A stretch of 64,000 bases of DNA from Macrolepiota albuminosa (taxonomy: Eukaryota > Basidiomycota > Agaricomycetes > Agaricales > Agaricaceae). Shown in pieces: positions 46,131 to 57,727 of the stretch; position 1 is the stretch's first letter; every line of letters begins with the position of its first letter. The stretch is taken from assembly GCA_027475525.1 (NCBI GenBank), contig JAMWFC010000082.1, forward strand, positions 3,164,115 through 3,228,114, in the 5' to 3' direction. Under the pieces are notes generated by a model. It saw only the letters and a program-made list of their open reading frames with translations, was not told the origin of the DNA and searched no databases. A program made the translations under genes and the position numbers.

Positions 46131-48633
46131 CTAATAAGCGTTCAACTTGGCAATAGCTTTTGTCATGAGCCGTAACGACTTCGGCGCATCAAACTTGTCC
46201 AGTATGACCTCAACAAGCTGAATTCTGTCCGCACGCGCAAACGCTGGGTCATCTAGCAGTCTAACCAGTTCGTCCTTGGTGCCCACGCTGTAAGATTTGG
46301 ACAGCTCCCTGCCCTCACAATCACCGAGAACAGTCAACAGGCCTGTCCACTTCCAGCCAAAAATATCATTGTATTTCCTAACGGTCATATCTAGTCAGGG
46401 CGTTGCGGTCGAAAAGCTTTAATACATACCTATTCATCCCTCGAATGTGGCGTTCAACAGTGTAACCACTGTTGTTCAGTAAGAAGATAATTGGCGTCAC
46501 CCCAACCCGCAGCATCGTGGAAAGCTCTTGGACCGAAAGTTGGCTAGTCAAGATGGATAAGGAGAGTAGATTTCTTCCAAGGATGATTGTCTTACATGCT
46601 ACCATCTCCGATGAAGAGAATGCATCTTCCCAGTCCTTTCTTTTTTGCAGCCAAAGATGCACCCAACAAACTTCCTGTATCCCAACTTCATCAGCGCGTA
46701 ATTTTGAGCAAGGAAGAAAAGACGACTGGCATACCTACTGACCACCCGATGCTGCCCCAGAGGAGTTGGCTAACTAGAATGGACCCTTCAGGCAACGGAA
46801 TGTCCGGAATGGCAAAATTGGGAGAACCTGGATACAAAATAATTAAAGAAAAGGAAATAGGTAAGCTGATCAGAACAGACTGCACATACTTGTTTCGGTC
46901 ACGATAACATCTCGTGGCCTGAAAAATTCACCGACACTTGGCCAAAAGAAATCATGAGTTATGATCTTCGTGTCTTCATGAGGGACAACATTGAGGAACT
47001 TGGGAACGGACATCATCGACGCGACAGCATGGAAGGACTTGAGCCGCTCCGTCAATTTTGGGATCAAGCTCTTCATGCCAATGCCTGGAAAAACCGCATA
47101 CTGGATTTTTGTGTGGTCAAAGTGTAGCTGAAAAGAAGAACATGCTTTCAGCCAACTATCACTGATGTCTAAAAATGCAAGACGAACCTCAATAGTACGC
47201 TCAACAGGAATGTTGTAGGTAAAGTTGCCTGTATTGAGATCAGTCTTCAAGGGGCCGACACAAAGGACGAGTTTTGCAGATTCGACTTTCTCTTTGATTT
47301 CAGGGCGGCTGATAGACCCGAAGTAAACCTGAAAACAGTGGAATAAGCGAACAAGACGTGATGGATGAGAATTTGCTCTACTACTGACTCCACCATAGCG
47401 TTCAAAATTCTCGTCAATTGCCGTCTTTCCCATTGGCGTTGTAAACACAGGGAACCCGATCTTAACAAATTCATTTAATTCTTTCTTGACATTGTGCCGG
47501 ATTGCGCATGCGTCGACCAAGACGACTGCATCTCCCTCCGATTCTTGAAAATGTTTGACAATGAAGTCGAGGACAAATGATTGAAGTTGTGGGACTTCAA
47601 CAGGTGGATTGGGGGTCAGCGGCGTTCGAAGGCGTTGGGAAGATATTTTGGCAGAGACGAGATCTGTAGGAAGCGTTAGATACACGGGACGAGCCTGGAC
47701 GACGTAGTTCCGTTAGCATGCTAGAAGACATGGTAGAAAACATGATCAGACTTGGGTTATGCAGTCGGTGAGAACACGATCAATCTCCTTTGGTGCATGT
47801 TCCTTGTTCTTGAGGAAGGCCTGAGAGAATGTGAAATGCTGCGCTGCGAGATTATACGCCTCAAAGCTTATGGTGGCTCAGATAACAAGTTTGAATGCAT
47901 GAGAGGGGACGTACCGCCCGTCTCCCAGAGTATGATGTAGCAATGGTTTAGAATTCAATTGAGTTGTACTGGGAACTCCGACGAGGTTCAATACTGGAAC
48001 CATTTCAGAGAATGCTGATATCAAACAAGATAGAATTCGTATGGGCATCGACTTTATGTGTTAGAAGATGTTGAACTTGCCTCCTGCGATGCCATTGATC
48101 GCGGACAACTCCCCGACGCCAAAGCTGTATTAGTGTCAGTCACAATAGTGAGGACGTCTTTAGTCGAGATAGTTAAGTCAAAGAGACATACGTAGTCAAA
48201 ACCACACCAATTGTATTATTTACTCGAGCATACCCGTCGGCTGCATAGGAGGCATTGAGCTCGTTGCTGCCTCATATAAGCTTTTGATGTATGGTTATGT
48301 ACATTATTTACATACCAGTTGCCAACCCACTCGATGGTAGGATGATCTTCGATGAGGTCCTGAAACGTTACTCGGTACGATAGTCCAAATTCTAAGAGAG
48401 ACGAGGCACTCACCAAGAAACCGAGATTAAAGTCTCCTGGGACGCCGAATATATGCTACGCGAGATTAAGATAGCCATAGGTTAAAACACATTGAACCTA
48501 CGGTAATGCCAAGCTGTTCGAGACGAGAGAGGAGGTAGTCTCCGACAGTAATATCTTGTCCGTTTCTGAAACTGAAAGCTGCACGTTGAAAACTGGAATG
48601 ATTATTGAGGGAGAAAAGTTTCGGTGCCGCCAT
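46131..48633 (-). CDS. Pyruvate decarboxylase, copy C
   Basis: An inverted near-twin of copy A. From VGDYLLSRLEQLGIT onwards the proteins differ at only a few residues seen (for example VKHFQ versus VKYFQ, RHNV versus RHSV, AIAKL versus AIAEL), and the introns are also almost identical. The start is unrelated: MAAPKLFSLNNHSSFQRAAF against MSEVLSLNSHSHFQDDDF in copy A, and the 3' flank diverges within a few bases of the stop. All catalytic motifs are present (HIFGVPGDFN, HHTLGDGR, GDGS...NNSGYT). No 77-bp duplication in this copy. Likely a functional pyruvate decarboxylase with a separately controlled promoter. Confidence 0.93.
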
Positions 48634-48671
48634 ATCGACGATGTGGAAATTGGTAGGGCCATCCTTACATC

Positions 48672-48679
48672 CTTATATA
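48672..48679 (-). promoter_or_regulatory. TATA box of PDC copy C
   Basis: On the minus strand TATATAAG lies about 40 bp before the ATG at 48633. The surrounding sequence bears no resemblance to the copy A promoter. Confidence 0.55.
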
Positions 48680-50289
48680 GGGACTGTCACGTTTAATATG
48701 TGGTCTGTCAACACAATCTGGATGTATCATACCATGGACATGTAACATGGACAGTGACAGACCTAGTACCAAAAATTTGGGTCCAGCCCAAATCGTTGTC
48801 GATCGTGGCTTGACCTCGATTTGGCTCGGCCCGAACCATTGACAGACCGCAACTTCGCGGTTTGTAACATATGACATATTGTGTGTGGCGAGATTTCGAT
48901 GCTAGAACGTTCTTCAACGCTTGACAAGTAACCGTTTGTATTCGCTGAAATTTACCTCTAATCCACACTTAGGCCATTTAAGACCACTGGTTAATACCTG
49001 GAAGACCGTAGCAACTTCAGAAGGAACAGCACTGATCATCAGTCCATTCAGGTGTTGGGAACATCGGGAGAACCGAATGGTTGGTTTATTAACTAATACC
49101 CTTTGTCTTTGTGGACACTTCGTCCGTCTCCGAAAGAGGCCTTCAAAGAGTTTTTTGTGTTTCTTTGCATTTGATTTGGTCCCTTTGGATGCTTTCGTTT
49201 TTTCCGTTATCATCTCTCATGTCATGGATGCTCAGGCCAAAGTCAAGGCTGATGTAAGCAATTTATTTGTGAGCCACGAAAAGAAATTCGAAATCAACCG
49301 TGTATCTCGGATGTTCAGACCACTGAAGTGATTGTTAATTGTAGAACCAGACCTCCAAGACACTCCTTCGGACTTTGAAGTAGTAGACGAACGCGGCACA
49401 GTGACAGTTCAGGCTACGTTGGTGAGACCGAGCGTTAACGCCAAGAACTAGATCCAGCAGGAGGGTAATTTCTTGGTTTTCCGCTTTGAACATCAGACTG
49501 ATCTCGTGGGAGACACCTTGGAAGAACTGGGAAATCACTTTTTTTTGGATTACAGTTGTAAACGCCATCCAGTCCACCTCAGGCATTGTAAGACCGCCTC
49601 CTAGCTGGATAAGGCCTAACACATCACCAATGACCCGAGTTCCAAGGCATAGATGGACCTCAGCAGGCTAACATGGGAAGAAGCCAAGTTCCGAGTTATT
49701 ATCGGATGATTGAGTGCTTGTGTAGCAAGATCTGAGTCCGGAATTCAACTTGACAGGTTGGAAAGTCTTCAACGAAACTTCTACGAGACCCCGGGTAGTC
49801 CCATAGGCACAGTTGCAGGGTGAGTTGATTTGGTATGAAACCCTGCGAATCTATCATGTGAAGATTAGGTTCTCAACAATAAGTCCTTCGAGGGGATCGG
49901 ATCTAATCACCGACCGTGACCTCGTGAATTTCTCATGCAAGACGGCTGCGCACGGTTCTTCAAAAATATTTTTCATGTTGTTCGATTCGGCTCGGTTCAG
50001 GAGGGAACGGAGAGCGGCCTTTTTCCAAGGCGCACAACAACACGTGGTCACGTTAACCACACGTGATCGACGCGTTTTTCGAACCATCCCTGTGAACTCC
50101 ATTTGCCAAACTACATACCACGTCAACGCCCGCTAGAATCGTATCCTACGACATCTTGCTGACTGAAGAAAGTGGAAATTGACCAAAGACAAATTTCGAT
50201 CACCTTCTAGACGTGAAAGTGAAGTAACCTGTTCACTAAGTATATATCAAAGGGACAAGAATATTACAACATATATTCTGACTTGCAGA
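48680..50289. other. Unassigned interval between PDC copy C and the CK1-like kinase
   Basis: About 1.6 kb with open frames of 90-136 codons on both strands (about 48914-49331, 49335-49622, 49854-50126). None shows a known domain, and no splice chain joins them convincingly. A decayed gene is possible. The CK1-like gene promoter should be at the right end. Confidence 0.35.
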
Positions 50290-52268
50290 ATGTCGACAAA
50301 ATCAAAACGCAAGATTCCGGCCATTATCGGGAACTATGCTCTGGGGCGTTTACTGGGATCCGGTTACTCTGGTATGTCCCCGTGTCATATCACAAGCCAT
50401 TGCTCATCTTATGTCCATCGGATAGGACACATATATGAAGCCACTCACATTTATACTGGGCATGTCGTTGCGCTCAAGCTACAGGACGTTGACCATGAAT
50501 GTCCCACGAATAGCTATGAACGATATCTCTATCCCATGTTAATGGGTGGTAAAGGCATGCCTACCCTCTGGGCTGCTGGTCAACAAGAAGGATGGGATTA
50601 TCTCGCGATCGATCTACTTGGCGTTAGTCTAGAAAGGCTTTACAAGAGCGTTGGAGGTCCGGAGAAGACACTTGACGTGGGGACAGTGTGCACAATTGCA
50701 ATACAACTGGTGCGTCGATTATCAATGTTGGAATGGGCGTATATATGGTCGTTGAGTTTTATTCTTGGTGACTCTAGATTTCGAGATTGGAGACGATGCA
50801 TGCGAGGGGCGTTTTGCACCGTGACATCCAACTGGGTAACACGGTCATTGGAAGGATGCCAAATGAGCGAACTCTATACATGATTGATTTTGGCTTCTCA
50901 AAACGGTATATTGATCCCCGTACACGCCGACACATACCCGATTCCAAGGCCAAGCGTGATTTTATTGGAAATTACTGGTTTAGGTTTGTACCCTCATGAC
51001 TATGACTTGGACACCTTGAATTCATGGATGACTACAGTTCTGTGGGGGTGCATTGCCGTGGTAAAGGTGTGGCTCTACACTATTGGTTCCTTACACGTAC
51101 TTAGACTCATAATTCATCAAGTGCCGTCACGGCGTGATGACATGGAGGCCGCTGCGCTCATGCTGATACACATGCTCACACCATGTGGCCTCCCATGGAC
51201 GCGAAATGGGATTCCGAATACGGATGCCATTCACGACAAATTGAAAGGACAAAAGCAGAGAGCTCGACCAGAGGATTTGTGCAGTAACCTACCTGAGGAA
51301 TTTGAAGAATTCTTGAGATATTGCCGCTCAATGCACTTTGCGGAGCAGCCAGATTACGCACGATGGATTGAGACTTTCCGTGATCTCAAAGTAGATTCAG
51401 GATATGATGATAGCGAAGATTTCATATGGCCACCGCCTGCACCTCGGATAGTAAGTCCTTCTGTAACCTGTTTCTATATGGTTCTGACAGCGAGCGTTCC
51501 ATTAGGAGCGGCCTTCGGCGCCGCCTGCATATCAACCGCGCATTATCCGAGGTCCTGTCGTCGAACCAGACATCATGAAGGGTATTTTGGAAGATTTAAA
51601 GCGGTTAGAATTCAATCAGGCAGGCGAAAAACAAGTTCTTCGAGATCGTACAAACGTGGAAGCTGCCCGGCGGCAGGACTCGACGGGAACAAAAGAAATC
51701 ATTGAAATTAGTAGTGGCTCGGAGGAAGAGGAATCAAAGGCTTCTCGTCTGACAAAGCTAACGGGCAAAGCATCTAGTGCGACAGACAACGCAGCTTTGG
51801 GCGAATTTGTGCGCCACTTTGTTCAAGCAATGAAATGCAATAGCTCCCGGACACTAACAAAAGAAGCATCCGCATTCTTAGATGCGTTGCACAAACAACT
51901 GAAAGATCCATCAGTGTTCGTCGCTCCACAAAGGTAAGTGTGCATCACAGGTGCAGCAACAAAAATACTAGACTTTTGTCGCAGAACGTCGAGACAACGA
52001 CCGAACCTACTCCATGTACAGGACAAGGAGCCGACGCACGTGAAGCTTGGAGTTGTAGCGCGTCTGAAAAACCAGGTGGAGACAGCAAAGAGCAACAAAG
52101 AGATGGCGGCGATGGTGGCTGAGTTTAGTAAGGTCACAAATCGGAGCACAGGGCGGACAATCACCAAGGTATGTTGGAGTACCAAACTGCGTGCAAATAC
52201 TGATGGTCATAAAGGACGGATTTGGCTTCTTGGACGGACTGGCGAAGAGGCTGGTGGAGTTGCAATGA
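50290..52268 (+). CDS. Divergent casein kinase 1-like protein kinase
   Basis: Kinase domain: NYALGRLLGSGYSG (Gly loop), GHVVALKLQDVD (VAIK-type Lys), GWDYLAIDLLGVSLERLYKS, ISRLETMHARGVLHRDIQLG, YMIDFGFSKRYID (DFG), then DSKAKRDFIGNYWF and a short exon leading to KVPSRRDDMEAAALMLIHML. This activation-segment wording is CK1-like. The catalytic loop reads HRDIQLGN, so the usual Lys of HRDxKxxN is Gln. The region past about 51560 is a Glu/Ser/Lys-rich extension (EIIEISSGSEEEESKASRL), then VRHFVQAMKCNSSRTLTKEA and a last exon ending GFLDGLAKRLVELQ. At least five introns. The function is unknown; activity is plausible but not certain. Confidence 0.8.
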
Positions 52269-52566
52269 GGCTTGGCTGATGCTATGACCCGCATCTAGTT
52301 TAGGGAGATTTACTATGATATCTACCCGGCGTAATCTGTAGCATTATATGTAAAGATACGATGATTGTGACGGCCGAGTTGGAAGAGCATTAATCTCATG
52401 GTAGTATGGATATCGAGATAGGCTCAATGGCGGTGGGTCGACTTCCCCGCCCCAGCAAGTAAAAAACCGGGAGTTGCCGCCCCCAACATAAGCGGTGCTA
52501 ACTGATCGGCTGCCGTCAATTTAAACCCGCGTTGGTCCCTTCTTTCTTTTTTTTTTGAAAGCCATC
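52269..52566. other. Interval before the desaturase gene
   Basis: Contains a tRNA-like A-box word (GGCCGAGTTGG at 52372) and a weak B-box word near 52433, but no tRNA fold (see rejected items). The right end is the desaturase 5' leader with a CT/T-rich stretch just before the ATG. Confidence 0.4.
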
Positions 52567-54240
52567 ATGTCACCCAAGGATCCCTCTGATACTGTCGTCG
52601 AACAGGGGACCTTTATCGTGCCCGACATTTCTATCAAGGAGTTGCTCGATGCGATTCCGTATGTTTATGTTTTATTTTTATTTCAATAACGATTCTCACT
52701 TTTTCTGCAGGGCTCACTGCTTTAAGCGTTCTGCTATTCGTTCTGGCGCTTACGCGTACGTCTTTCTTGCACCCGAGTGTATTTTGGATCCTGAACCTGA
52801 CACCTAACCAGCGTGTGGGACATGATTGTCATTGCCGGAATATATAAAACTGCCGCGTTCTTGGACTCCTTCGTTGATCCATCCATCATTTCACTCCCTC
52901 ATCCCTTCCTTTACTCCTTCGTGCGTTTCGCACTGTGGTCGCTTTATGGCTTCTTCGCCGGTCTGTTTGCAACCGGCCTTTGGGTTGTCGCACATGAATG
53001 TGGCCACCAGGCCTTCTCCGAGTCAAAGCTCATCAATAACACTGTTGGGTGGATTCTTCACTCTGGGTATGTCGTCGTCCTTTTTTATGACCTCATCAGT
53101 GTACTTTAAAAGACTGTATCTGACATTTTTTTACAAACTTTTAGACTTGGCGTACCTTACCATTCATGGAGGATCAGCCATGCTAAGCACCATGCCTCTA
53201 CAGGCCATATGACACAAGACCAGGTTTTCGTCCCACCTACCCGCTCTGACCTAGGCCTCCCAGCCTTCAACCCTGACGGAGAGGACATCCTGGGCTCACG
53301 CGTTTCGGCTGCAGTCAAGAAAGAGCTCTGGGAAGCCCTTGGTGATTCTCCAATCGGCGCTGTCTTGGGTTCTGCTTCTTATTTGCTCGGTGGATGGCCC
53401 GCGTACATCATTCTGAATGCGTCTGGACAAAGGAGGTACCCCAAGGGCACCAATCGTATGTGAAATCCTGGGCCGGCTAAACCCTACTCAATTAATATAT
53501 TGCCTTTTAGACTTCAATCCCAACTCGGTCATTTTCTCTCCAAACCACTATTGGCAGGTTATTGTTTCTGATCTTGGCATCATTATTTGGCTTTCGGCGA
53601 TTGCGTACAGCATTTCTCAGTGGGGCTTGTCTACTGTTTTCCGTCTTTACCTCGTCCCCTACCTATGGTGAGTTGGAATTCATTTGTGCCTAATATTTTT
53701 CAACTAAGCTTCTTCCCAAAGGGTCAATCATTGGCTTGTTCTCATCACTTTCCTTCAACACACCGACCCACTTCTTCCCCACTACCGCGCACCTGAGTTC
53801 ACCTTCCCCCGTGGTGCCCTCGCCACCCTTGACCGTAGCCTCCTGGGTGACTGCGGCAGCTTTATGGCTTGGCTTGGTGCTCATGCTACCAACGGTATCT
53901 CCGAGACTCATGTCCTTCACCACGTCTCCAGCAAAATTCCCCACTACAATGCCTGGGACGCTAGTGCGGCTCTTAAGAAAAAGCTCGCCAAGAAGGGAAT
54001 CCACCTCGAAGGTGGACCTGGTGGTTGGGCTGAGGTTTACCGTGTGTTCAAAGAGTGCAAGGTTTGTATCTATTCTGTTCCTCGTGAAAGTGGTTGAGAT
54101 CTCACAATATTCTCTAGTTCGTCGAGGATGTTGGTGATGTTGTCTTCTTCAAGAATGCATTCGGTCTGGCTAAGTTGAAGCCCGTCTTCGCTGATGCCGC
54201 GAGCGACTCTGGCGTTGATCTTGTTGATCATGAAAAGTAG
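52567..54240 (+). CDS. FAD2: Delta-12 fatty acid desaturase
   Basis: Membrane desaturase of the endoplasmic reticulum that turns oleate into linoleate. All three His boxes are present: VVAHECGHQAF, ISHAKHHASTGH and ETHVLHHVSSKIPH. Hydrophobic spans include FVRFALWSLYGFFAGLFATG, GSASYLLGGWPAYIIL and VSDLGIIIWLSAIAYSIS. The segment SPNHYWQVIVSDLG and HTDPLLPHYRAPEFTFPRGA followed by LGDCGSFMAWLGAHATNGI are typical of fungal delta-12 enzymes. Six or more short introns; the first exons are very small (IPAHCFKRSAIRSGAYAVWD is built from three). The gene starts at the ATG at 52567 after a T-rich leader and ends DHEK at 54240. Confidence 0.95.
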
Positions 54241-54517
54241 AGGATACCTTTTCTCGTAGGTCAAGCACCTAGACATACCCTAGACGTTTCAGTTTCAGCT
54301 CTTGGGCGGCTGGAACGTATCCGCCTGTAGAATGAGCATACATCGCTATCTATGTCTTGATGAGGTCCTTGGTTATGTATGTATAGTGATGAAATGTCCC
54401 GAATGGTTGAGAAATAAGTGGCGTCAGAGCATTGATAGGTTAACTTTGTGAAGTCGGCACAGAAGGCATGACACATAACGAAATGCTACAATCAAAAATT
54501 ACTTCCAATCACCCAAA
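54241..54517. other. 3' flank of the desaturase gene
   Basis: No gene seen. Probably the 3' UTR and terminator region, up to the minisatellite. Confidence 0.4.
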
Positions 54518-55046
54518 ATGTGCTGTAGTCTTTGCAAATGGACCGTTCGATACACCTCTCCCACCCACCATCCCGAGGTAGTGCTGTATGTAGTCTTTGC
54601 AAACGGACCATCCGATACACCTCTCCCACCCACCATCCCGCGAGGTAGTGCTGTATGTAGTCTTTGCAAACGGACCATCCGATACACCTCTCCCACCCAC
54701 CATCCCACGACTCATGAGGTAGTGCTGTAGTCTTTGCAAATGAACCGTTCGATACACCTCTCCCACCCACCATCCCACGAGGTAGTGCTGTAGTCTTTGC
54801 AAATGGGCCATTCGATACACCTCTCCCACCCACCATCCCGCGAGGTAGTGCTGTAATCTTTGCAAATGGACCATTCGATACACCTCTCCCACCCCACCAT
54901 CCCGCGAGGTAGTGTTGTAGTCTTTGCAAATGGACCATTCGATACACCTCTCCCACCCCACCATCCCGCGAGGTAGTGCTGTAGTCTTTGCAAATGGACC
55001 ATTCGATACACCCCTCCCACCCCACCATCCCGTGACTCATGAGGTA
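54518..55046. repeat. Minisatellite of eight 63-70 bp units
   Basis: Eight imperfect tandem copies of a unit that begins GGTAGTGCTGTAGTCTTTGC and contains GGACCATTCGATACACCTCT and CCCACCCACCATCCCGCGA. Spacing of the TACACC word is 65, 67, 70, 63, 63, 64 and 64 bp. Some units carry an ATGT insert after CTGT, others a CTCATGA insert. The array is free of stops in all three minus-strand frames, which produces misleading open frames up to 212 codons. Confidence 0.95.
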
Positions 55047-56272
55047 GTCCCGATTGTCTAAATCAAAGCCTGAGGTCGACTCCCATTGTAATTGCAGGCA
55101 ACTTACAATCAAGGAAATCCTTGATGTCAATCGATCTTGTCAAGTATACTTGTCACAGCAAGAAAGCTAAAGCACGAGGAACTTGATACGGAAAGTTTTA
55201 GATGAAAGATCACCAAGTGTAGTAAGACTGGACTCGCCTTGACCGGAGACCCCCAAACCTCCCCCCACCATGCGATTCCGGACCTCGCCTTTGCAAAACT
55301 TGCCGGACCCTGTGAAAAAGAAGAATCAGGCGTACTGCATACATGATCAGCGATACTAGAGGTGTCACGAAGTATCCATGATGGGTCGGGAGCTCCATCC
55401 TCGCCGACGCGTGGTACAAGAGCCCAAGCCAAAGAGACGTTCGATGTACATGTATTGCGCGCCGCGTGCCTCCGCTCCAAATCTCATCCAACCTGCTCGT
55501 ACGCTGAGTGACCGACTGATAGCAGCCCCCAGGTAGTCTAGACAGAAGTTCAAAAGAACGAAGGATGGCTGTCTTCCCGCATGAGGCACGCAGCGCGCTT
55601 CCCCGGTTATGGCAATCCACGCAAAAGAGCGCGGGTGCACTGCGATGGGTGTCATGCTCCTGTCGCCCGTCATGTTCCCGTAAGGGTTCAATCTCCCCCA
55701 CCCCGGATGTCACCAGCCACCCCGGATGAGTTCTGGGATATGTACTTGATCGTCTCAGTGGAATGGGATTGTACTCGCCTTCAACGCGGGTGGAGTTCTT
55801 CAGCTATTATAGCTTCGTCGTCGACCATGGAAAAATCACGAGTACGAGTTGAGCGCCAGAGGGTGGTAGAAGGGAAGAAAGAAAGAATACAGAAAAAGGC
55901 GTCCCCGGGTCGACTTTTATAGATTTTCGAGGTGGCTGGCATTCTGTTTAACCTGTCAAAACAAAGTGACCTCGATCGTCAAAGTCTCAGTCTTGGGAGA
56001 CAGTCAGCCACCAAGTCAGCCACCACTAATGCGTTGTGATCGAGCGATGGAGTGTCTCGCATGGATAGAGATCGTAAGCCATGCATCAAAGCATTAGGAC
56101 CAAACTGGACTGGAATGAACACGCTATCGAATCACCTTTAGAGACCGTTGTTACTATCCATGACTTAATAAGATGTGCACAAGAAAAACAGCTTCGGATT
56201 AGAAAAAGAACCTGATAGGGCACGGTAGATCGCGTCGTAGAAAGATATACGTATCGTCGTTTGATGCGATTA
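55047..56272. other. Unassigned interval between minisatellite and CDC123
   Basis: Open frames of 108-167 codons on the minus strand (about 55127-55713) and 113 codons on the plus strand (55581-55922) overlap each other and show no recognisable domain. I do not call a gene here. Confidence 0.35.
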
Positions 56273-57562
56273 TCAAGCCATACTTTCCTGAATTTCTTTC
56301 TTCCAGAGCTCTGCAAATTCTTCAATGTCAAGGCCGCTGCTCAGGCTCAGCGCCTCTATAGGAACCATGTTATGTTGGTGTGCTGGGGCATTGGTAATCG
56401 CTGCTGGATGAGTTCGCGAATCAATGACACGGAATTCGGGGAGCGTGGCGTCATCGTTTTGTGTGATATCATGGAGGATCACGCATTCTGAGATATCGCT
56501 CAGGCCTGCGAGCTCTTCGTAGGTAAAGAGAAGAGGATCAGTGTAAGGTGCGTAAGGGTTGAAGTCGACGATGTGTCCCCGAGACAAGTCCCGCGTTAAA
56601 AAGAAGTCAAAGACATCTAGAGTCAAACTAATTGTAAATGCGTGCAGAATCAGGTATGTGAGAATCGCACAGTCAGGGGTTTCTCTCCAATAATCTGAAC
56701 CTCGGATGTTCTTTTGCCAGTAATCTCTGACAATTCGAACGATGGACTCCTTTGTGGAAGGCTCGTTTAAGAAGTCGTAGTAGTTGGTGTCACGCTGCGA
56801 GATAGCTAGAAAACGAAATTATGGATGACATCTCCACAGAAAACATAAAGACCTACCAATAAGGGAATTATGCCGTACAAAACATCTTAGCTCCCGGCTA
56901 CGGTCCATAGCGTACCATTTGCGCAGCACCAATTCAAGTTCATATGAAGCTGGTGGATCATCGCACCCTGAAAAGACATTCTCGGTACTGAGGTCATGGG
57001 CGATGAAGTCAGAGGACTTGAGCAACAGATACACATCTGATGGTGACGTGCATTTCAGAGGCGATGAAGCGGGCAGTATCCATGAAGCATCCTTGAGATA
57101 CGTAGTGAATTCTTTAGACTGGAGAATGGAAGAACAGAGCAACGCATAAACTGACCCTTGGAGAAGAAAAGTTTAGTTTTGGAAAGACTGCCCCGTATGT
57201 CTGTATACACTCCCGAACCTGCGCGTCTAGCTCTGGAAAAGAGAAGGAGGGACGTTCCTCGTCCTCATCATCATCGTCATCATCGTCATCGTCGGATAAA
57301 TTGCTCTCTGTAGGGCTTTCAAAGTCATGTTTGTGAGCCGGATTTGAGTTGAAAAAAGTCAGACACACTTGTCTTCCGATCCTTCAGGGACCCAGACACC
57401 ATCAGAGTTGAGATAGTCGCAGAACTCTTGTGAGAGGGGCCTAATTATAGTAGACTTAATGCTGAGATCTGAGAAATGGGGATACCAAGAAGAGAACTGA
57501 AAAAAAAGAATGTATGACACTGTCTGGAGTGGGAACAGAGATGATGAACTCGTTGAAGACAT
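56273..57562 (-). CDS. CDC123: Cell division cycle protein 123 (eIF2 assembly factor)
   Basis: CDC123 (D123 family) has an ATP-grasp-like fold and chaperones assembly of the translation factor eIF2. Minus-strand exons give [20 protein letters not shown], then [20 protein letters not shown] and [15 protein letters not shown]. An acidic run of Asp follows, then [20 protein letters not shown] and [83 protein letters not shown] and [20 protein letters not shown]. It ends KKEIQESMA at 56273. FSSWYP, PKLNx[15 protein letters not shown] and ISQRD are family hallmarks. Four or five introns. The start at 57562 fits the usual distance to FSSWYP. Confidence 0.94.
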
Positions 57563-57727
57563 TGTTTTGATCGTGTAGACTGAGGTCGCGACACTCATTC
57601 AAGCGCAGGGTCAACGTGCTGATATACTTATCCGAGTACATGGAGGTATACGGACGGGTGAAAGATACATGATAGGATGATTAAATAGATAGTATGCAGA
57701 AAAAAGTTCCAGATGACAAGGTATCAC

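Noticed and set aside
52371..52450. tRNA-like sequence with an A-box (GGCCGAGTTGG) and a B-box-like GGGTCGACTTCC
   Set aside because: The bases before the A-box cannot pair with those after the B-box to form an acceptor stem, and the T arm has a mismatch and a non-standard loop. At best a decayed tRNA or chance match.
54492..55130. 212-codon minus-strand open frame
   Set aside because: It is the translated minisatellite; all three frames are open with the same peptides, and no conserved domain is present.
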